A DNA stretch of 64,000 nucleotides from Candidatus Phosphoribacter baldrii (GTDB lineage: Bacteria > Actinomycetota > Actinomycetes > Actinomycetales > Dermatophilaceae). Positions 35,058 to 43,556 of the stretch are shown piece by piece (within the stretch, counting starts at the first letter, position 1; each line of letters opens with the position of its first letter). A program made the translations under genes and the position numbers. A model generated the notes under the pieces. That model was not told the DNA's origin and did no database searches. It worked only from the letters and a program-made list of their open reading frames with translations. The stretch lies in contig JADIZV010000001.1 of the NCBI GenBank assembly GCA_016704565.1, positions 434,001-498,000 on the forward strand, in the 5' to 3' direction.

Positions 35058-35105
35058 ATCTGTGGAGCGTTAGCCACACTGGGGTGTGGCCAACACTCCA
35101 CAGAT
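35058..35105. terminator. Long inverted repeat upstream of the VOC gene
   Basis: 22-nt arms (35058-35079 and 35084-35105) with only two mismatches and a 4-nt loop; the left arm begins ATCTGTGGAGCG. Directly upstream are two near-identical copies of CTCGAAGACCTCACACCCACC (34961 and 35014 areas). The 308-bp gap 34893-35200 contains no gene; this could be a terminator or a small mobile-element end. Confidence 0.6.
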
Positions 35106-35200
35106 CCGGCCCCGCCAGGTAATGATGGGCCTTTGGGCCTTCCCCAAGCCACGACCCCCGAAACCACCACGAGTCCAGACCCGCGAACCCAGGAGCCCAG

Positions 35201-35710
35201 ATGCCCTCGCCCTACCCGATCAAGACCTGCCTGTGGTTCGACACCCAAGCCCTCCCCGCCGTGCAGCTCTACACCTCCCTCGTCCCCGACAGCTCGATCG
35301 GGCAGATCAGCCACTACGGCTCCGAGAACGAGCACGGCGAGACCGGCTCCGTCCTTCAGGTCGAGTTCACCCTCGGCACCCAGCACTTCGTCGCGCTCAA
35401 CGGGGGCCCGCACTTCACCCACTCCCCCGCCGCCTCGATCCAGGTCTATTGCCCCAATCAGGCCGAGCTCGACCGGATCTGGGACGGCCTCCTCGCGGAC
35501 GGCGGACAGGAGTCGCAGTGCGGCTGGCTCGCCGACCGCTTCGGCCTCTCGTGGCAGATCATCCCGACCCGGCTCGGGGAACTCGCCTCCGATCCCGACC
35601 CAGAGCGGGCTTCGCGCGTCATCGCCGCCATGCTGCAGATGCGCAAACTCGACATCGCCGCCCTCGAAGCCGCCGCCGATGGTCTCCCCGCACCCGAGGC
35701 GAGCGCGTAG
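35201..35710 (+). CDS. VOC-fold (PhnB-like) protein
   Basis: 169 residues of the glyoxalase/bleomycin-resistance superfamily, PhnB/3-demethylubiquinone-methyltransferase-like subgroup: CLWFDTQALPAVQLYTSLVP, then VLQVEFTLGTQHFVALNGGP, then SIQVYCPNQAELDRIWDGLL and CGWLADRFGLSWQIIPTRLG. Typical of small enzymes or metal-binding proteins of unknown substrate. ATG 35201 follows CCAGGAG. Confidence 0.88.
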   Translation: MPSPYPIKTCLWFDTQALPAVQLYTSLVPDSSIGQISHYGSENEHGETGSVLQVEFTLGTQHFVALNGGPHFTHSPAASIQVYCPNQAELDRIWDGLLADGGQESQCGWLADRFGLSWQIIPTRLGELASDPDPERASRVIAAMLQMRKLDIAALEAAADGLPAPEASA

Positions 35711-35725
35711 CCCACCTCACGCACC

Positions 35726-35815
35726 CGGCATACCCCCCGGCGCCCGGTATGCCGCCCGCTCGCCTCCTCGTTCCGTATGCCGCCCGCTCGCCTCCTCGTT
35801 CCGTATGCCGCCCGC
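35726..35815. repeat. Cluster of four GTATGCCG motifs, three in tandem
   Basis: One inverted copy (CCGGCATACC at about 35727) is followed by three direct copies (about 35748, 35775, 35803). The last two are part of a 28-bp unit CGTATGCCGCCCGCTCGCCT plus CCTCGTTC repeated in tandem. Lies just after the VOC gene stop. Confidence 0.85.
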
Positions 35816-35832
35816 CCGACTCCCACTCACCC

Positions 35833-35950
35833 CCAGTTTGGCCGCCACGCCCACGACCCCACCAGTTTGGCCGCCATGGCGGGGAAACCGGCCAAGGGCG
35901 TTCATATTCGACCGCCAATTCACCAGTTTGGCCGCCATGGCGGCGAAACT
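35833..35950. repeat. Three copies of a palindromic repeat
   Basis: CCAGTTTGGCCGCC begins at 35833, 35862 and 35923. In the last two it continues into ATGGCGG(C/G)GAAAC, forming a near-perfect 26-bp palindrome centred on GCCGCCATGGCGGC. First copy is partial. Non-coding; resembles a REP-like or protein-binding element. Confidence 0.75.
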
Positions 35951-35958
35951 CAGGGAGA

Positions 35959-36038
35959 GACCCGCACGCCAAGGACGGACCCTGGCCTTGGCGAGTCAGA
36001 CCCGCACGCCAAGGACGGACCCTGGCCTTGGCGAGGCG
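35959..36038. repeat. 40-bp tandem duplication with internal hairpin
   Basis: A 40-bp unit starting GACCCGCACGCCAAGGACGG occurs at 35959-35998 and again from 35999. Each unit contains CGCCAAGG ... CCTTGGCG arms. The remaining gap to 36192 has one CGGCATAC motif and no gene. Confidence 0.8.
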
Positions 36039-36192
36039 AGTCAGGCGGCCCAGGCCGGTGGCCGACGACCGGGCGGGCCAGACGAGCCGGGCGGACACGG
36101 CATACCTGCAACTCCGACCAGACCACCCGCGCGAGGTGAGTCACACGACGCCCAGGTGAGCAAGCGCTTAGCGGCCACTAGACTCGTGACCT

Positions 36193-38502
36193 ATGAGCGC
36201 CCTGCAGATCACTGCGATCGTGCTGTGCTTCACCATTCCGTTGCTGGGGTGGGCACTGCTGTTCCGGCAGTCCTACCGCTTCTACAAGCTCTTCCAGACC
36301 GGGCAGCCCGATCCGACCCGCACCGACCAGCCGGCCACCCGGGTGTGGACGGTGCTGCGGGAGTTCCTCGGGCACACCCGGCTTGGGCGGCTGCCGCTGG
36401 TCTCGATCGCGCACTGGTTCACGGCCCTCGGGTTCTTCCTGCTGTTCGCCACGCTGGTCAACGCGTTCTTCCAGCTCATCTGGGCCGACTTCCGGCTGCC
36501 GATCGTCGGGCATTTCGTGCCGTTCGAGTGGCTCATCGAGATCTTCGCCGGCATCGGCTTCCTCGGGATCTGCGTGCTCATCTGGGTCCGCCAGCGCAAC
36601 CACCCGCGCTCATCCGAAGGCATCGCCGGGCGGCGCTCGCGCTTCTTCGGGTCGACGTGGTGGCAGGCCTACTACGTCGAGTTCACCATCTTTGTCGTGA
36701 TGCTCTGCATCATGCTGCTGCGCACGCTCGAGGCGCGGATGGTCCAGATCATGACCCCGAGCGAGTCGCTGTTCCTGCACTTCCCGCTCTCGGGCTGGGG
36801 GGCCCAGTGGCTGTGGCAAGGCATCGGCCTGGACACGGTCAAGGAGCTCATCTACCTCGTCGCGATGATCAAGATCCTCGTGAGTTTCGCGTGGATGATC
36901 ACCATCTCGCTCACCCCGACGATGGGTGTGGCGTGGCACCGGTTCCTGGCGTTCGTCAACATCTACTTCAAGCGGCACGCTGACGGGCGGACCTCCCTCG
37001 GCGCCGTCCAGCCGATGATGGTCGGCGGCAAGCCGTTCGACATGGAGGCCATGGAGGACCTCGAGGAGGACACCTCGCTCGGCGTCGGCAAGGTCGAGGA
37101 CTTCACCTGGAAGGGCCTGCTCGACTTCACCACCTGCACCGAGTGCGGCCGCTGCCAGAGCCAGTGCCCGGCCTGGAACACCGACAAGCCGCTGTCCCCC
37201 AAGTTGCTCGTCATGACCCTGCGCGACCACGCCCACGCCAAGGCCCCCTGGCTCATGGCGACCGAGGACAAGCGCAAGGACCTGCCCGCACACACCCAGA
37301 AGCTCGCCGATGCCCCGCTCGTCGGGACGCTCGGTTACGACGCTGAGCACCCGTTGACGGCATACGACCCGTTGGGTCTGGAGGGCGTCATCGACGAGGA
37401 CGTCCTGTGGTCGTGCACGACGTGTGGCGCCTGCGTCGAGCAGTGCCCGGTCGACATCGAGCACGTCGACGCGATCGTCGACATGCGCCGCTACCAGAAC
37501 CTCATCGCCAGCGCCTTCCCGAGCGAGTTCGGGACGCTCTACAAGAACCTCGAGAAGAACTCCAACCCCTGGGGCCTCGCCCCGCGGATGCGGATGGACT
37601 GGGCCAAGGGCCTGCCGTTCGACGTGCCCGTCGTCGGGTCGGACGTCGAGGACTGCTCGGCCGTCGACTATCTCTTCTGGGTCGGCTGCGCGGGCGCCTT
37701 CGAGGACCGCGCCAAGCGCACGTCGCGCGCCGTCGCCGAACTGCTCCACACCGCCGGAGTCTCGTATGCCGTGCTCGGAGACGGCGAGGCGTGCACCGGT
37801 GACTCTGCCCGTCGCTCCGGCAACGAAATGCTCTTCCAGATGCTCGCGATGCAGAACGTCGAGATGCTCAACGAGGTCGGCGCGACCAAGATCGTCGTCA
37901 CCTGCGCGCACTGCTACAACGCGCTCAAGAACGAATACCCGCAGGTCGGCGGCAACTACGAGGTCGTCCACCACACCCAGCTGCTCAACCGGCTGGTGCG
38001 CGAGAAGCGGCTCGTGCCCGTCTCGCGGCCGGGTGAGTCGGCCGGGTCCAAGGACGCGTCGACGGCGGCCTCGGTGACCTACCACGACCCGTGCTACCTC
38101 GGTCGGCACAACCACGTCTACGCGCCGCCGCGCGAGCTGCTCGGCGCCCTGCCCGGCGTGTCGCTCACCGAGATGCCGCGGCACGGCGAGAAGTCGTTCT
38201 GCTGTGGCGCCGGTGGCGCTCGCATGTGGGTCGAGGAGAAGCTCGGCTCGCGGATCAACCTCAACCGCACGAGCGAAGCCGTCGCGACTGGCGCCCAGCG
38301 GATCGCCGTCGGCTGCCCGTTCTGCAAGGTTATGCTCTCGGACGGGGTGAACAAGTTCGTCGAGACCGGCGAGCTCACCGAGGGTGCCGTCGAGGTGGTC
38401 GACGTGGCCCAGATGCTGTTGGCTGCGGTGCGCCGCGGCGAGGAGCCGGGCGCTGCGGCAGCCGCGTCGGCGCCCGCTCCCGAACCGGTGCCGAGCGCGT
38501 AA
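36193..38502 (+). CDS. Membrane-bound Fe-S oxidoreductase (CCG/HdrD-like)
   Basis: 769 residues. Six N-terminal membrane helices resembling the nitrate-reductase gamma/HdrE-type cytochrome b domain (residues 1-260, starting LQITAIVLCFTIPLLGWALL) contain several His residues as possible haem ligands. Two 4Fe-4S motifs follow, TTCTECGRCQSQCPAWN and CTTCGACVEQCPVD, then two CCG domains (VGCAGAFEDRAKR ... CAHCYNALKNEYP; DPCYLGRHNHVY ... FCCGAGGARMWVEE). This architecture is conserved in actinobacteria, probably moving electrons between a cytoplasmic donor and quinone. ATG 36193; no operon partner visible. Confidence 0.9.
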   Translation: MSALQITAIVLCFTIPLLGWALLFRQSYRFYKLFQTGQPDPTRTDQPATRVWTVLREFLGHTRLGRLPLVSIAHWFTALGFFLLFATLVNAFFQLIWADFRLPIVGHFVPFEWLIEIFAGIGFLGICVLIWVRQRNHPRSSEGIAGRRSRFFGSTWWQAYYVEFTIFVVMLCIMLLRTLEARMVQIMTPSESLFLHFPLSGWGAQWLWQGIGLDTVKELIYLVAMIKILVSFAWMITISLTPTMGVAWHRFLAFVNIYFKRHADGRTSLGAVQPMMVGGKPFDMEAMEDLEEDTSLGVGKVEDFTWKGLLDFTTCTECGRCQSQCPAWNTDKPLSPKLLVMTLRDHAHAKAPWLMATEDKRKDLPAHTQKLADAPLVGTLGYDAEHPLTAYDPLGLEGVIDEDVLWSCTTCGACVEQCPVDIEHVDAIVDMRRYQNLIASAFPSEFGTLYKNLEKNSNPWGLAPRMRMDWAKGLPFDVPVVGSDVEDCSAVDYLFWVGCAGAFEDRAKRTSRAVAELLHTAGVSYAVLGDGEACTGDSARRSGNEMLFQMLAMQNVEMLNEVGATKIVVTCAHCYNALKNEYPQVGGNYEVVHHTQLLNRLVREKRLVPVSRPGESAGSKDASTAASVTYHDPCYLGRHNHVYAPPRELLGALPGVSLTEMPRHGEKSFCCGAGGARMWVEEKLGSRINLNRTSEAVATGAQRIAVGCPFCKVMLSDGVNKFVETGELTEGAVEVVDVAQMLLAAVRRGEEPGAAAAASAPAPEPVPSA

Positions 38503-38510
38503 GCCGAGCG

Positions 38511-38550
38511 GGCGGCATACCAGCTCTCGAATCCGGGCCGGTATGCCGCC
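38511..38550. terminator. Inverted pair of GTATGCCG motifs after the Fe-S gene
   Basis: GGCGGCATACC (38511-38521) and GGTATGCCGCC (38540-38550) form an 11-bp stem with an 18-nt loop, 8 bp after the stop at 38502. Here the motifs point outward relative to the other hairpins. Probable terminator; the rest of the gap to 38678 has one more motif copy. Confidence 0.7.
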
Positions 38551-38678
38551 GCGCCGCCGCGCCGCCGCGACCCACGACCGGCTCAGGTACAGCGTCGAGT
38601 GTTTCGGCTACCCCCGTCCGCACGAATGAGCGCAAGTACTCATGTGTATCCGCTCCGCACGGCATACAGTCACTTGTC

Positions 38679-39140
38679 ATGGCGGTGGGAGGGGATCCGC
38701 ACGAGATTCGTGACGAAGCTCGACGGTTACGTCGCGTTGCGGGGGCGGTCGAGGAGGAAGCCCGGAGCGTGCGACGCGGCCACGGGATCCAGTGGCATGG
38801 CTTGGCCGCGGAGCGGTTCCGGGATCGGTTGGCGGCGAGTTCACGCGACGTTGATGATGTCGCGACGTCCATGCGGGAGGCTGCGGTCAAGCTTGATCAG
38901 CTCGCTGACGCGCTCGAAGAACGTCAGGCGGCGATCAGACAGGCCATGAACTGGGTCACCGACATGGTCGAAGGCGCCAAGCGCAAGCTCAACTCGCTGG
39001 CCGGCGAGGCCGCTGACCGTCTCTCCGACGCCGAGCGAGCCGTTCAGGAGCAGGCGCGGCGGGTCCTGTCGACAGCGAGCGCCGCTCCGCACCCAGGTGA
39101 CCCCCAGTGGCTCGACCTGGCCCGGAGGCTCGGACGATGA
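38679..39140 (+). CDS. WXG100-like protein
   Basis: 153 residues. Helical hairpin with the variant turn QWHGLAAERFRDRLAASSRD in place of WxG, preceded by IRDEARRLRRVAGAVEEEAR and followed by REAAVKLDQLADALEERQAA. A long amphipathic C-terminus follows. This matches the N-terminal targeting domain of ESX/type VII substrates. First of four overlapping genes; its stop overlaps the next start (ATGA). CGGCATACAGTCACTTGTC lies directly before the ATG, so the leader is short. Confidence 0.75.
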   Translation: MAVGGDPHEIRDEARRLRRVAGAVEEEARSVRRGHGIQWHGLAAERFRDRLAASSRDVDDVATSMREAAVKLDQLADALEERQAAIRQAMNWVTDMVEGAKRKLNSLAGEAADRLSDAERAVQEQARRVLSTASAAPHPGDPQWLDLARRLGR

Positions 39141-39937
39141 CAGGCACCGTCACGTTGGCACCGTTGGACGGTGCCCACCGCGTGCGCCTGGACGAGGCCG
39201 CGTGGGCCGGGCTAGTCGCGGGGGCGCCGCCTTCTGCCCTGCCGGCATGGCTGGCTCCGTTGGACGGCGTCGATGCCGTCGTCGTCAATGCAGACCCCTC
39301 CTTGCAGGAGGCCCTCGACATTCGGGGTCGGGCGCTTGTCTGCGCCGACATCGCTGCGTCCGCGGGCTCGACCGGCCTGCTCGCGTCGGTCTGGACCGAT
39401 GGCGAGTTTGTCTGCAGCATCGCGCGGGCGGTCAGGGTCGACACCGACAGCCACCCCGAGGCCGCGACTGCCCTGGTGCCCGGTGTGGAGATCAGCGTCT
39501 ACCCCATCGGGTCGTTGCTCGACGAGGTCATGCGGCTGGTGCCGCCAACCCCCGACGAGGCCAGCGGGGTACCGGAGTTGATCCCCGAGGAGTTCAGCAT
39601 CGCGCTGGTCCGGGCGGTTCGGGCAGGGGACATGGGCCTCGTCGGGCCGATTCTGGGAGACCTGGGCCTCACCGAGGTCCCACCCGCGGTGGCGGACCTC
39701 ATCGCGGAAATCGACGGCCATCTGTTGGTCTCGGTGACGAGTCGTTCCGACTCGTCCGTCTCGGTGGGGTCCTGGCTCAAAGGTCGCCGGGGTTGGATCG
39801 AGATCGCGCGGACGAGCACCGGGCACATCCGGCACGTCCCCGCTGGCCGCGCCGACGTGCGTGACCTGCTGCTGAGCTCGCTCACCGGACGGCTGGGCGC
39901 CGAGCTGGATCGCCGGGCGGGGGGTGGTGCCCCATGA
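39137..39937 (+). CDS. Hypothetical protein, possibly EspG-like
   Basis: 266 residues, no signal peptide. VRLDEAAWAGLVAGAPPSAL and TDSHPEAATALVPGVEISVY, then PIGSLLDEVMRLVPPTPDEA, and a C-terminal RRGWIEIARTSTGHIRHVPA recall the ESX chaperone EspG in length and pattern, but similarity is weak. Its position between a WXG100-like gene and an effector-like lipase gene fits a secretion chaperone. Both ends overlap neighbours by ATGA. Confidence 0.5.
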   Translation: MTGTVTLAPLDGAHRVRLDEAAWAGLVAGAPPSALPAWLAPLDGVDAVVVNADPSLQEALDIRGRALVCADIAASAGSTGLLASVWTDGEFVCSIARAVRVDTDSHPEAATALVPGVEISVYPIGSLLDEVMRLVPPTPDEASGVPELIPEEFSIALVRAVRAGDMGLVGPILGDLGLTEVPPAVADLIAEIDGHLLVSVTSRSDSSVSVGSWLKGRRGWIEIARTSTGHIRHVPAGRADVRDLLLSSLTGRLGAELDRRAGGGAP

Positions 39938-41472
39938 GCATCTCCGTCTCCGGAGGGGCCGGAAGCTTCGACGCGCGCCTGGATGACCTGGTCGCGGTCT
40001 CTGGCCTGATCGCATCGACCGGAGCCGCACTGCGCAGCCTTTCCGACGATGCCGCGCAAGCGAGCGTCAACGGGTCAGTCATCGCGTCGGGTCTGTTGTG
40101 CCCCGGCGAGTTGGCGGCCGCTGAAGCGGCGATCGTGTGGGCGACCGCAGGACCCGACGGCTGCCTCCCGACGGGTCTGGCCCTTGAGGGCACGGCTCAT
40201 CTGGTCGAGGCTGCGGTAACCACCTATCGGGCCGCCGACGAGTATGGGCGTGAGTTGCTCGACAAGGTGCAGACCATGACCGGCATGGCCGTCGGAGGTT
40301 TGGCCGTCGTCGGAGCCCTGACCCATCCCCTGGCACTGGGCATACTCCTGAGCAACAAGGACGCCGTACTCGCCTCGGTGCAGGCGTCCCTGTTCGAGCA
40401 GCCATGGCTGATGGAAGCCGCGACAAGGCTCGCACCCGGCTTCGTCCAGGGTTCCCTCATGACCAGTGTCGGGGGTCTTGGGGCAGGGTTGGCCGGCGGA
40501 CCGGGCGCCGTCGGTCTCACTCTCGCCCTGGTGTGGGCTGGCGGAGGCCACTGGCCGACGACCGACTACGAAGGATCCGTGGGCGGGCTCATCTCGCTCG
40601 GCCAGAACTTCGGCTACTTCCAGGACGTCGGCGACTGGCCTGTGGGCCAGGTCGACCCACCCAGCGGCGCAGCGGCCCCGAGCGGATTGGCGGACGTCTT
40701 CACTCAACAGGGACTGCTCGGCCGCGACGAGGCGCACGGCCAGATTCAGATCGTCAAGGTCCTCGGAGCAGATGGAGTGACCCGCTGGATCGTGCAGATC
40801 CCGGGCACCCAGGACTGGAATCCGACGCGCACCGACAACCCGGTCGACCTGACGAGCAACGTCCACCTGATGTCACGCGAGGCACAGACTGCGGTGCAGC
40901 GGCAGATAGAGAAGGCGATGGTGGCCGCAGGAATCGCGCCCGGTGACCCGGTGATGCTCACGGGCCACAGCCAAGGGGGTATCGCTGCGGCCGCGTGCGC
41001 CGCCGATCCGTCGTTCATGCAACGCTTTCACGTAACGAGCGTCGTTACCGGAGGGTCGCCGATCGCGCGGATGGATATCCCGGACTCGGTGTCGGTGATG
41101 TCTCTGGAGCACGCCCAAGACCCGGTGCCGAAACTCGACGGCCGGGACAACCCGGCACAAGACAACTGGGTGACGGTCAGTCGGGAACTCCCGACATCCG
41201 ATGTTCGAGCCGCGGCTGCACGTGCGGCCGATGAGCTCGAAGCCGCCGCCGCTGCAGAGCCAGACCCGGTCAAGGCAGACCAACTCGCTCGCGCTGCCGC
41301 CGAGCGGAGGGCGACCTACGGACCCGGAGACGCACACTCCACCGAGTTCTACGTCGACACCGGGAAGATCGTCAGCGAGGCGTCCGACCCGACGCTGCAG
41401 AGGTGGCAGGATGCAAACGCGGCCTATTTCGAAGGGAGCACGGAGGTGAGGAGATGGCGCATCGGCGGTTGA
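39934..41472 (+). CDS. Large protein with alpha/beta-hydrolase (lipase) domain, candidate type VII effector
   Basis: 512 residues. The N-terminal 120 residues are a helical WXG-like region (SISVSGGAGSFDARLDDLVA, then VSGLIASTGAALRSLSDDAA). A Gly/Ala-rich hydrophobic segment follows (about 150-200). The C-terminal hydrolase has nucleophile Ser346 in VMLTGHSQGGIAAAACAADP, likely Asp in EHAQDPVPKLDG and His in GDAHSTEFYVDTG. No Sec signal. The architecture (helical N-terminus plus lipase) fits polymorphic toxins or lipases exported by type VII systems. The downstream lipoprotein overlaps it by 19 bp. Confidence 0.75.
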   Translation: MSISVSGGAGSFDARLDDLVAVSGLIASTGAALRSLSDDAAQASVNGSVIASGLLCPGELAAAEAAIVWATAGPDGCLPTGLALEGTAHLVEAAVTTYRAADEYGRELLDKVQTMTGMAVGGLAVVGALTHPLALGILLSNKDAVLASVQASLFEQPWLMEAATRLAPGFVQGSLMTSVGGLGAGLAGGPGAVGLTLALVWAGGGHWPTTDYEGSVGGLISLGQNFGYFQDVGDWPVGQVDPPSGAAAPSGLADVFTQQGLLGRDEAHGQIQIVKVLGADGVTRWIVQIPGTQDWNPTRTDNPVDLTSNVHLMSREAQTAVQRQIEKAMVAAGIAPGDPVMLTGHSQGGIAAAACAADPSFMQRFHVTSVVTGGSPIARMDIPDSVSVMSLEHAQDPVPKLDGRDNPAQDNWVTVSRELPTSDVRAAAARAADELEAAAAAEPDPVKADQLARAAAERRATYGPGDAHSTEFYVDTGKIVSEASDPTLQRWQDANAAYFEGSTEVRRWRIGG

Positions 41473-42302
41473 CCACTCTGGTGGCGGCTGTCCTTGCGGT
41501 GCTCTGCGGGATGGGGCTCGGTGGGTGCACGCTGCCTACCGGCCCCAGCACACCTCCCCCCTCAGGCACGCCCTCCCCCAAGCCGCTGCCGGCGCACGTC
41601 GCCGACGCGAAGTCGAGGGTCGCCAGCTTGGCCGGAGTCACCCATGTCGAGGTCAGCTACAGCCCGGACCGATTCGGCTACCCGTCAGCGCTCACCGCAG
41701 ACGTGACGGCCGGGGCCGGGGCTGATCCCATTGACATCCTCGACCGGGCGTACTTCGAGTTGTTCAAGACCGCCCAGACCGTCGACGTGTTCGTCGTCCG
41801 CCAGGGTCAGCTATGGGACGGGACGCATATCGGCCTTGCCCACGTGCCGGCCGCGGCGGACATGGCGCGCAGATATGCAACTGCTACTGGCACCTCCTTC
41901 CCAACGCCGCCGCCACCTCGCCCGACGCCGGTGCCCGACCCATTGGTCGACATCGCCTGGATAACCAAGCAGGTGCGGTCGATTGCGGGGGTGTCCGAGG
42001 CCATGCTGGCCCTGACCAAGGACGGTGGACAGCGGCCGAAGTCGATCAGGGCCGAGATCACCGTGCCGGCCGGTGTCGATCCGGTAGACGTGCTCGACCG
42101 CGCCTTCTTCGTCATCCACCGCGACGCACCGCAACTGCTAGTGACGGCCACGGCGACCAGGGCCGGGTCGATCTGGGACGGCACCCACCTCGGCCTGCCA
42201 CCCACGGCCGCGCCCGCGGACCTCGATACCAGATACGGTCGCCCCGCCTACCCCGCGGCATACCCCACCCCGCCGCTCCCCCGACCGGCCACCACCAGTT
42301 GA
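41454..42302 (+). CDS. Lipoprotein with two homologous domains
   Basis: 282 residues. Lipoprotein signal MAHRRLTTLVAAVLAVLCGM followed by GLGGC (lipobox Cys about 25). A Pro-rich linker precedes two related domains: DPIDILDRAYFELFKTAQTV ... WDGTHIGLAHV and DPVDVLDRAFFVIHRDAPQL ... WDGTHLGLPP. Each ends with the same WDGTHxGL motif. It overlaps the lipase gene and has its own GGAGGTGAGGAG site. Likely anchored outside the membrane; it could be an immunity protein for the lipase or a substrate-binding partner. Confidence 0.7.
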   Translation: MAHRRLTTLVAAVLAVLCGMGLGGCTLPTGPSTPPPSGTPSPKPLPAHVADAKSRVASLAGVTHVEVSYSPDRFGYPSALTADVTAGAGADPIDILDRAYFELFKTAQTVDVFVVRQGQLWDGTHIGLAHVPAAADMARRYATATGTSFPTPPPPRPTPVPDPLVDIAWITKQVRSIAGVSEAMLALTKDGGQRPKSIRAEITVPAGVDPVDVLDRAFFVIHRDAPQLLVTATATRAGSIWDGTHLGLPPTAAPADLDTRYGRPAYPAAYPTPPLPRPATTS

Positions 42303-42479
42303 GCCACATCCCGACGCCGCCTGTCCCCGGGGACACCTAGCGGATACGGTCCCGACCGTGCTCGGCCCAAATCGTGCGCGCTGTGCTGGGGGGCTGCTAG
42401 GACCCCGGGTCCGCACCGAGACCCCAGCGATGCCAAGCAGCAAGTTCCTGGGCCGGCATACCGCGCGGGCGAGGTCGGT

Positions 42480-42514
42480 GTGGCCCGAACGCCCGCTCGC
42501 GGCGTCCGGGCCAC
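42480..42514. terminator. Hairpin terminator between convergent operons
   Basis: GTGGCCCGAACGCC (42480-42493) and GGCGTCCGGGCCAC (42501-42514), one mismatch, 7-nt loop. Separates the lipoprotein gene (+) from the ABC transporter operon (-). The rest of 42303-42550 has one GTATGCC copy and no gene. Confidence 0.85.
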
Positions 42515-42550
42515 ACGATCACCTGGGAGTGAGGCCAGGGCGGCCAGGGA

Positions 42551-43555
42551 TCAGCCGAGGCCGATCTTGCCCAACCACTCCTTGGCGACGACCTTGGCGT
42601 CCTTCTTGTCGACGTCGACCTGCTTGACCAGATCGGTCAGCGTGGCCGTGTCGAGCTTGGCCGACACCGCGTCGAGGGTCTTGGTCACGACGTCGTTCGC
42701 CTTGTCCTTGCGCACCAGCGGCACGACGTTGTCCGAGCCGAAGATCAACTTCGGGTCCTCCAGTGTCACGAACCCATTGATCGTGATCGCCGGGTCGGTC
42801 GAGAAGATGTTGGCCGCCTGCGCCTGCCCGCCGAGCAACGCGTCGACGATCGCCTTGCCCTTGAGTGGCCGGAAGTCACTCGGCACGAAGCCATACGCCT
42901 CCTTGAGCCCCGGCAAACCCTGCTGACGGCTCTGGAACTCCGGCGGCGCTGACACGACGATCTCGCCCTGGTGCGCGACGAGGTCGGCGATCGACTTGAG
43001 CGACCACTTGGCAGCCGTCTCCTTGGTGACGACGATCGAATTCTTGTCCTCGGCCGTGCTCTTGGCCAACACCGTCAGCGTCGCGGGCAGCGCCGCCTTG
43101 AGGGCGGCATACACCTCGTCCGAGCCCTTCGCGGTGGCGCCCTTGGAGAGGTAGGACAGCAGCGACCCCGTGTATTCCGGGACGATGTCGACCGACTTGT
43201 CCTCGACGGCCTTGAGGTAGACCTCCCGGCTGCCGATGTTGGGCCGGGTCGTCGCGGTGATGCCCTTGGCCGCCAGCGCCTGAGCATAGATCTCGGCCAG
43301 CACCTGCGACTCGGAGAAGTCGGCCGCGCCGACGACGACGCTCGTCACAGCGCCGGCAGCGCCTCCCGCCCCGCCGGTCCCGGCCGCGGTCGTTCCAGGC
43401 GCCGTCGGGTTCGAGCCGGCGCCACACGCGGCCAGCCCGAGGGCAACGGCCGCAGTGAGCGCCGCGGTCCGGGTGAACGCCCGGCGGGACACCGTGCGGC
43501 CAGACACCGCGCGCGTTGGGGTTCCGGTGCTCAGGTCGATCGTCGTGCGGGACAT
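42551..43555 (-). CDS. Glycine-betaine/choline-type ABC substrate-binding lipoprotein
   Basis: 334 residues; N-terminus SRRAFTRTAALTAAVALGLA ending LAACG is a twin-arginine-like lipoprotein signal. Mature part has VVVGAADFSESQVLAEIYAQ, RPNIGSREVYLKAVEDKSVD, then IVPEYTGSLLSYLSKG, the OpuAC/ProX ligand site pattern. Captures quaternary amines for uptake. Last gene of a four-gene operon (ATPase, two permeases, binding protein). Confidence 0.92.
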   Translation of the reverse strand: MSRTTIDLSTGTPTRAVSGRTVSRRAFTRTAALTAAVALGLAACGAGSNPTAPGTTAAGTGGAGGAAGAVTSVVVGAADFSESQVLAEIYAQALAAKGITATTRPNIGSREVYLKAVEDKSVDIVPEYTGSLLSYLSKGATAKGSDEVYAALKAALPATLTVLAKSTAEDKNSIVVTKETAAKWSLKSIADLVAHQGEIVVSAPPEFQSRQQGLPGLKEAYGFVPSDFRPLKGKAIVDALLGGQAQAANIFSTDPAITINGFVTLEDPKLIFGSDNVVPLVRKDKANDVVTKTLDAVSAKLDTATLTDLVKQVDVDKKDAKVVAKEWLGKIGLG

Positions 43556-43556
43556 G

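Noticed and set aside
35058..35105. Inverted repeat as an IS element terminus
   Set aside because: No transposase ORF or target duplication is visible nearby; kept only as a structural element.
36610..38184. 524-codon reverse-strand ORF opposite the Fe-S oxidoreductase
   Set aside because: Antisense shadow; the sense strand has four cysteine motif sets.
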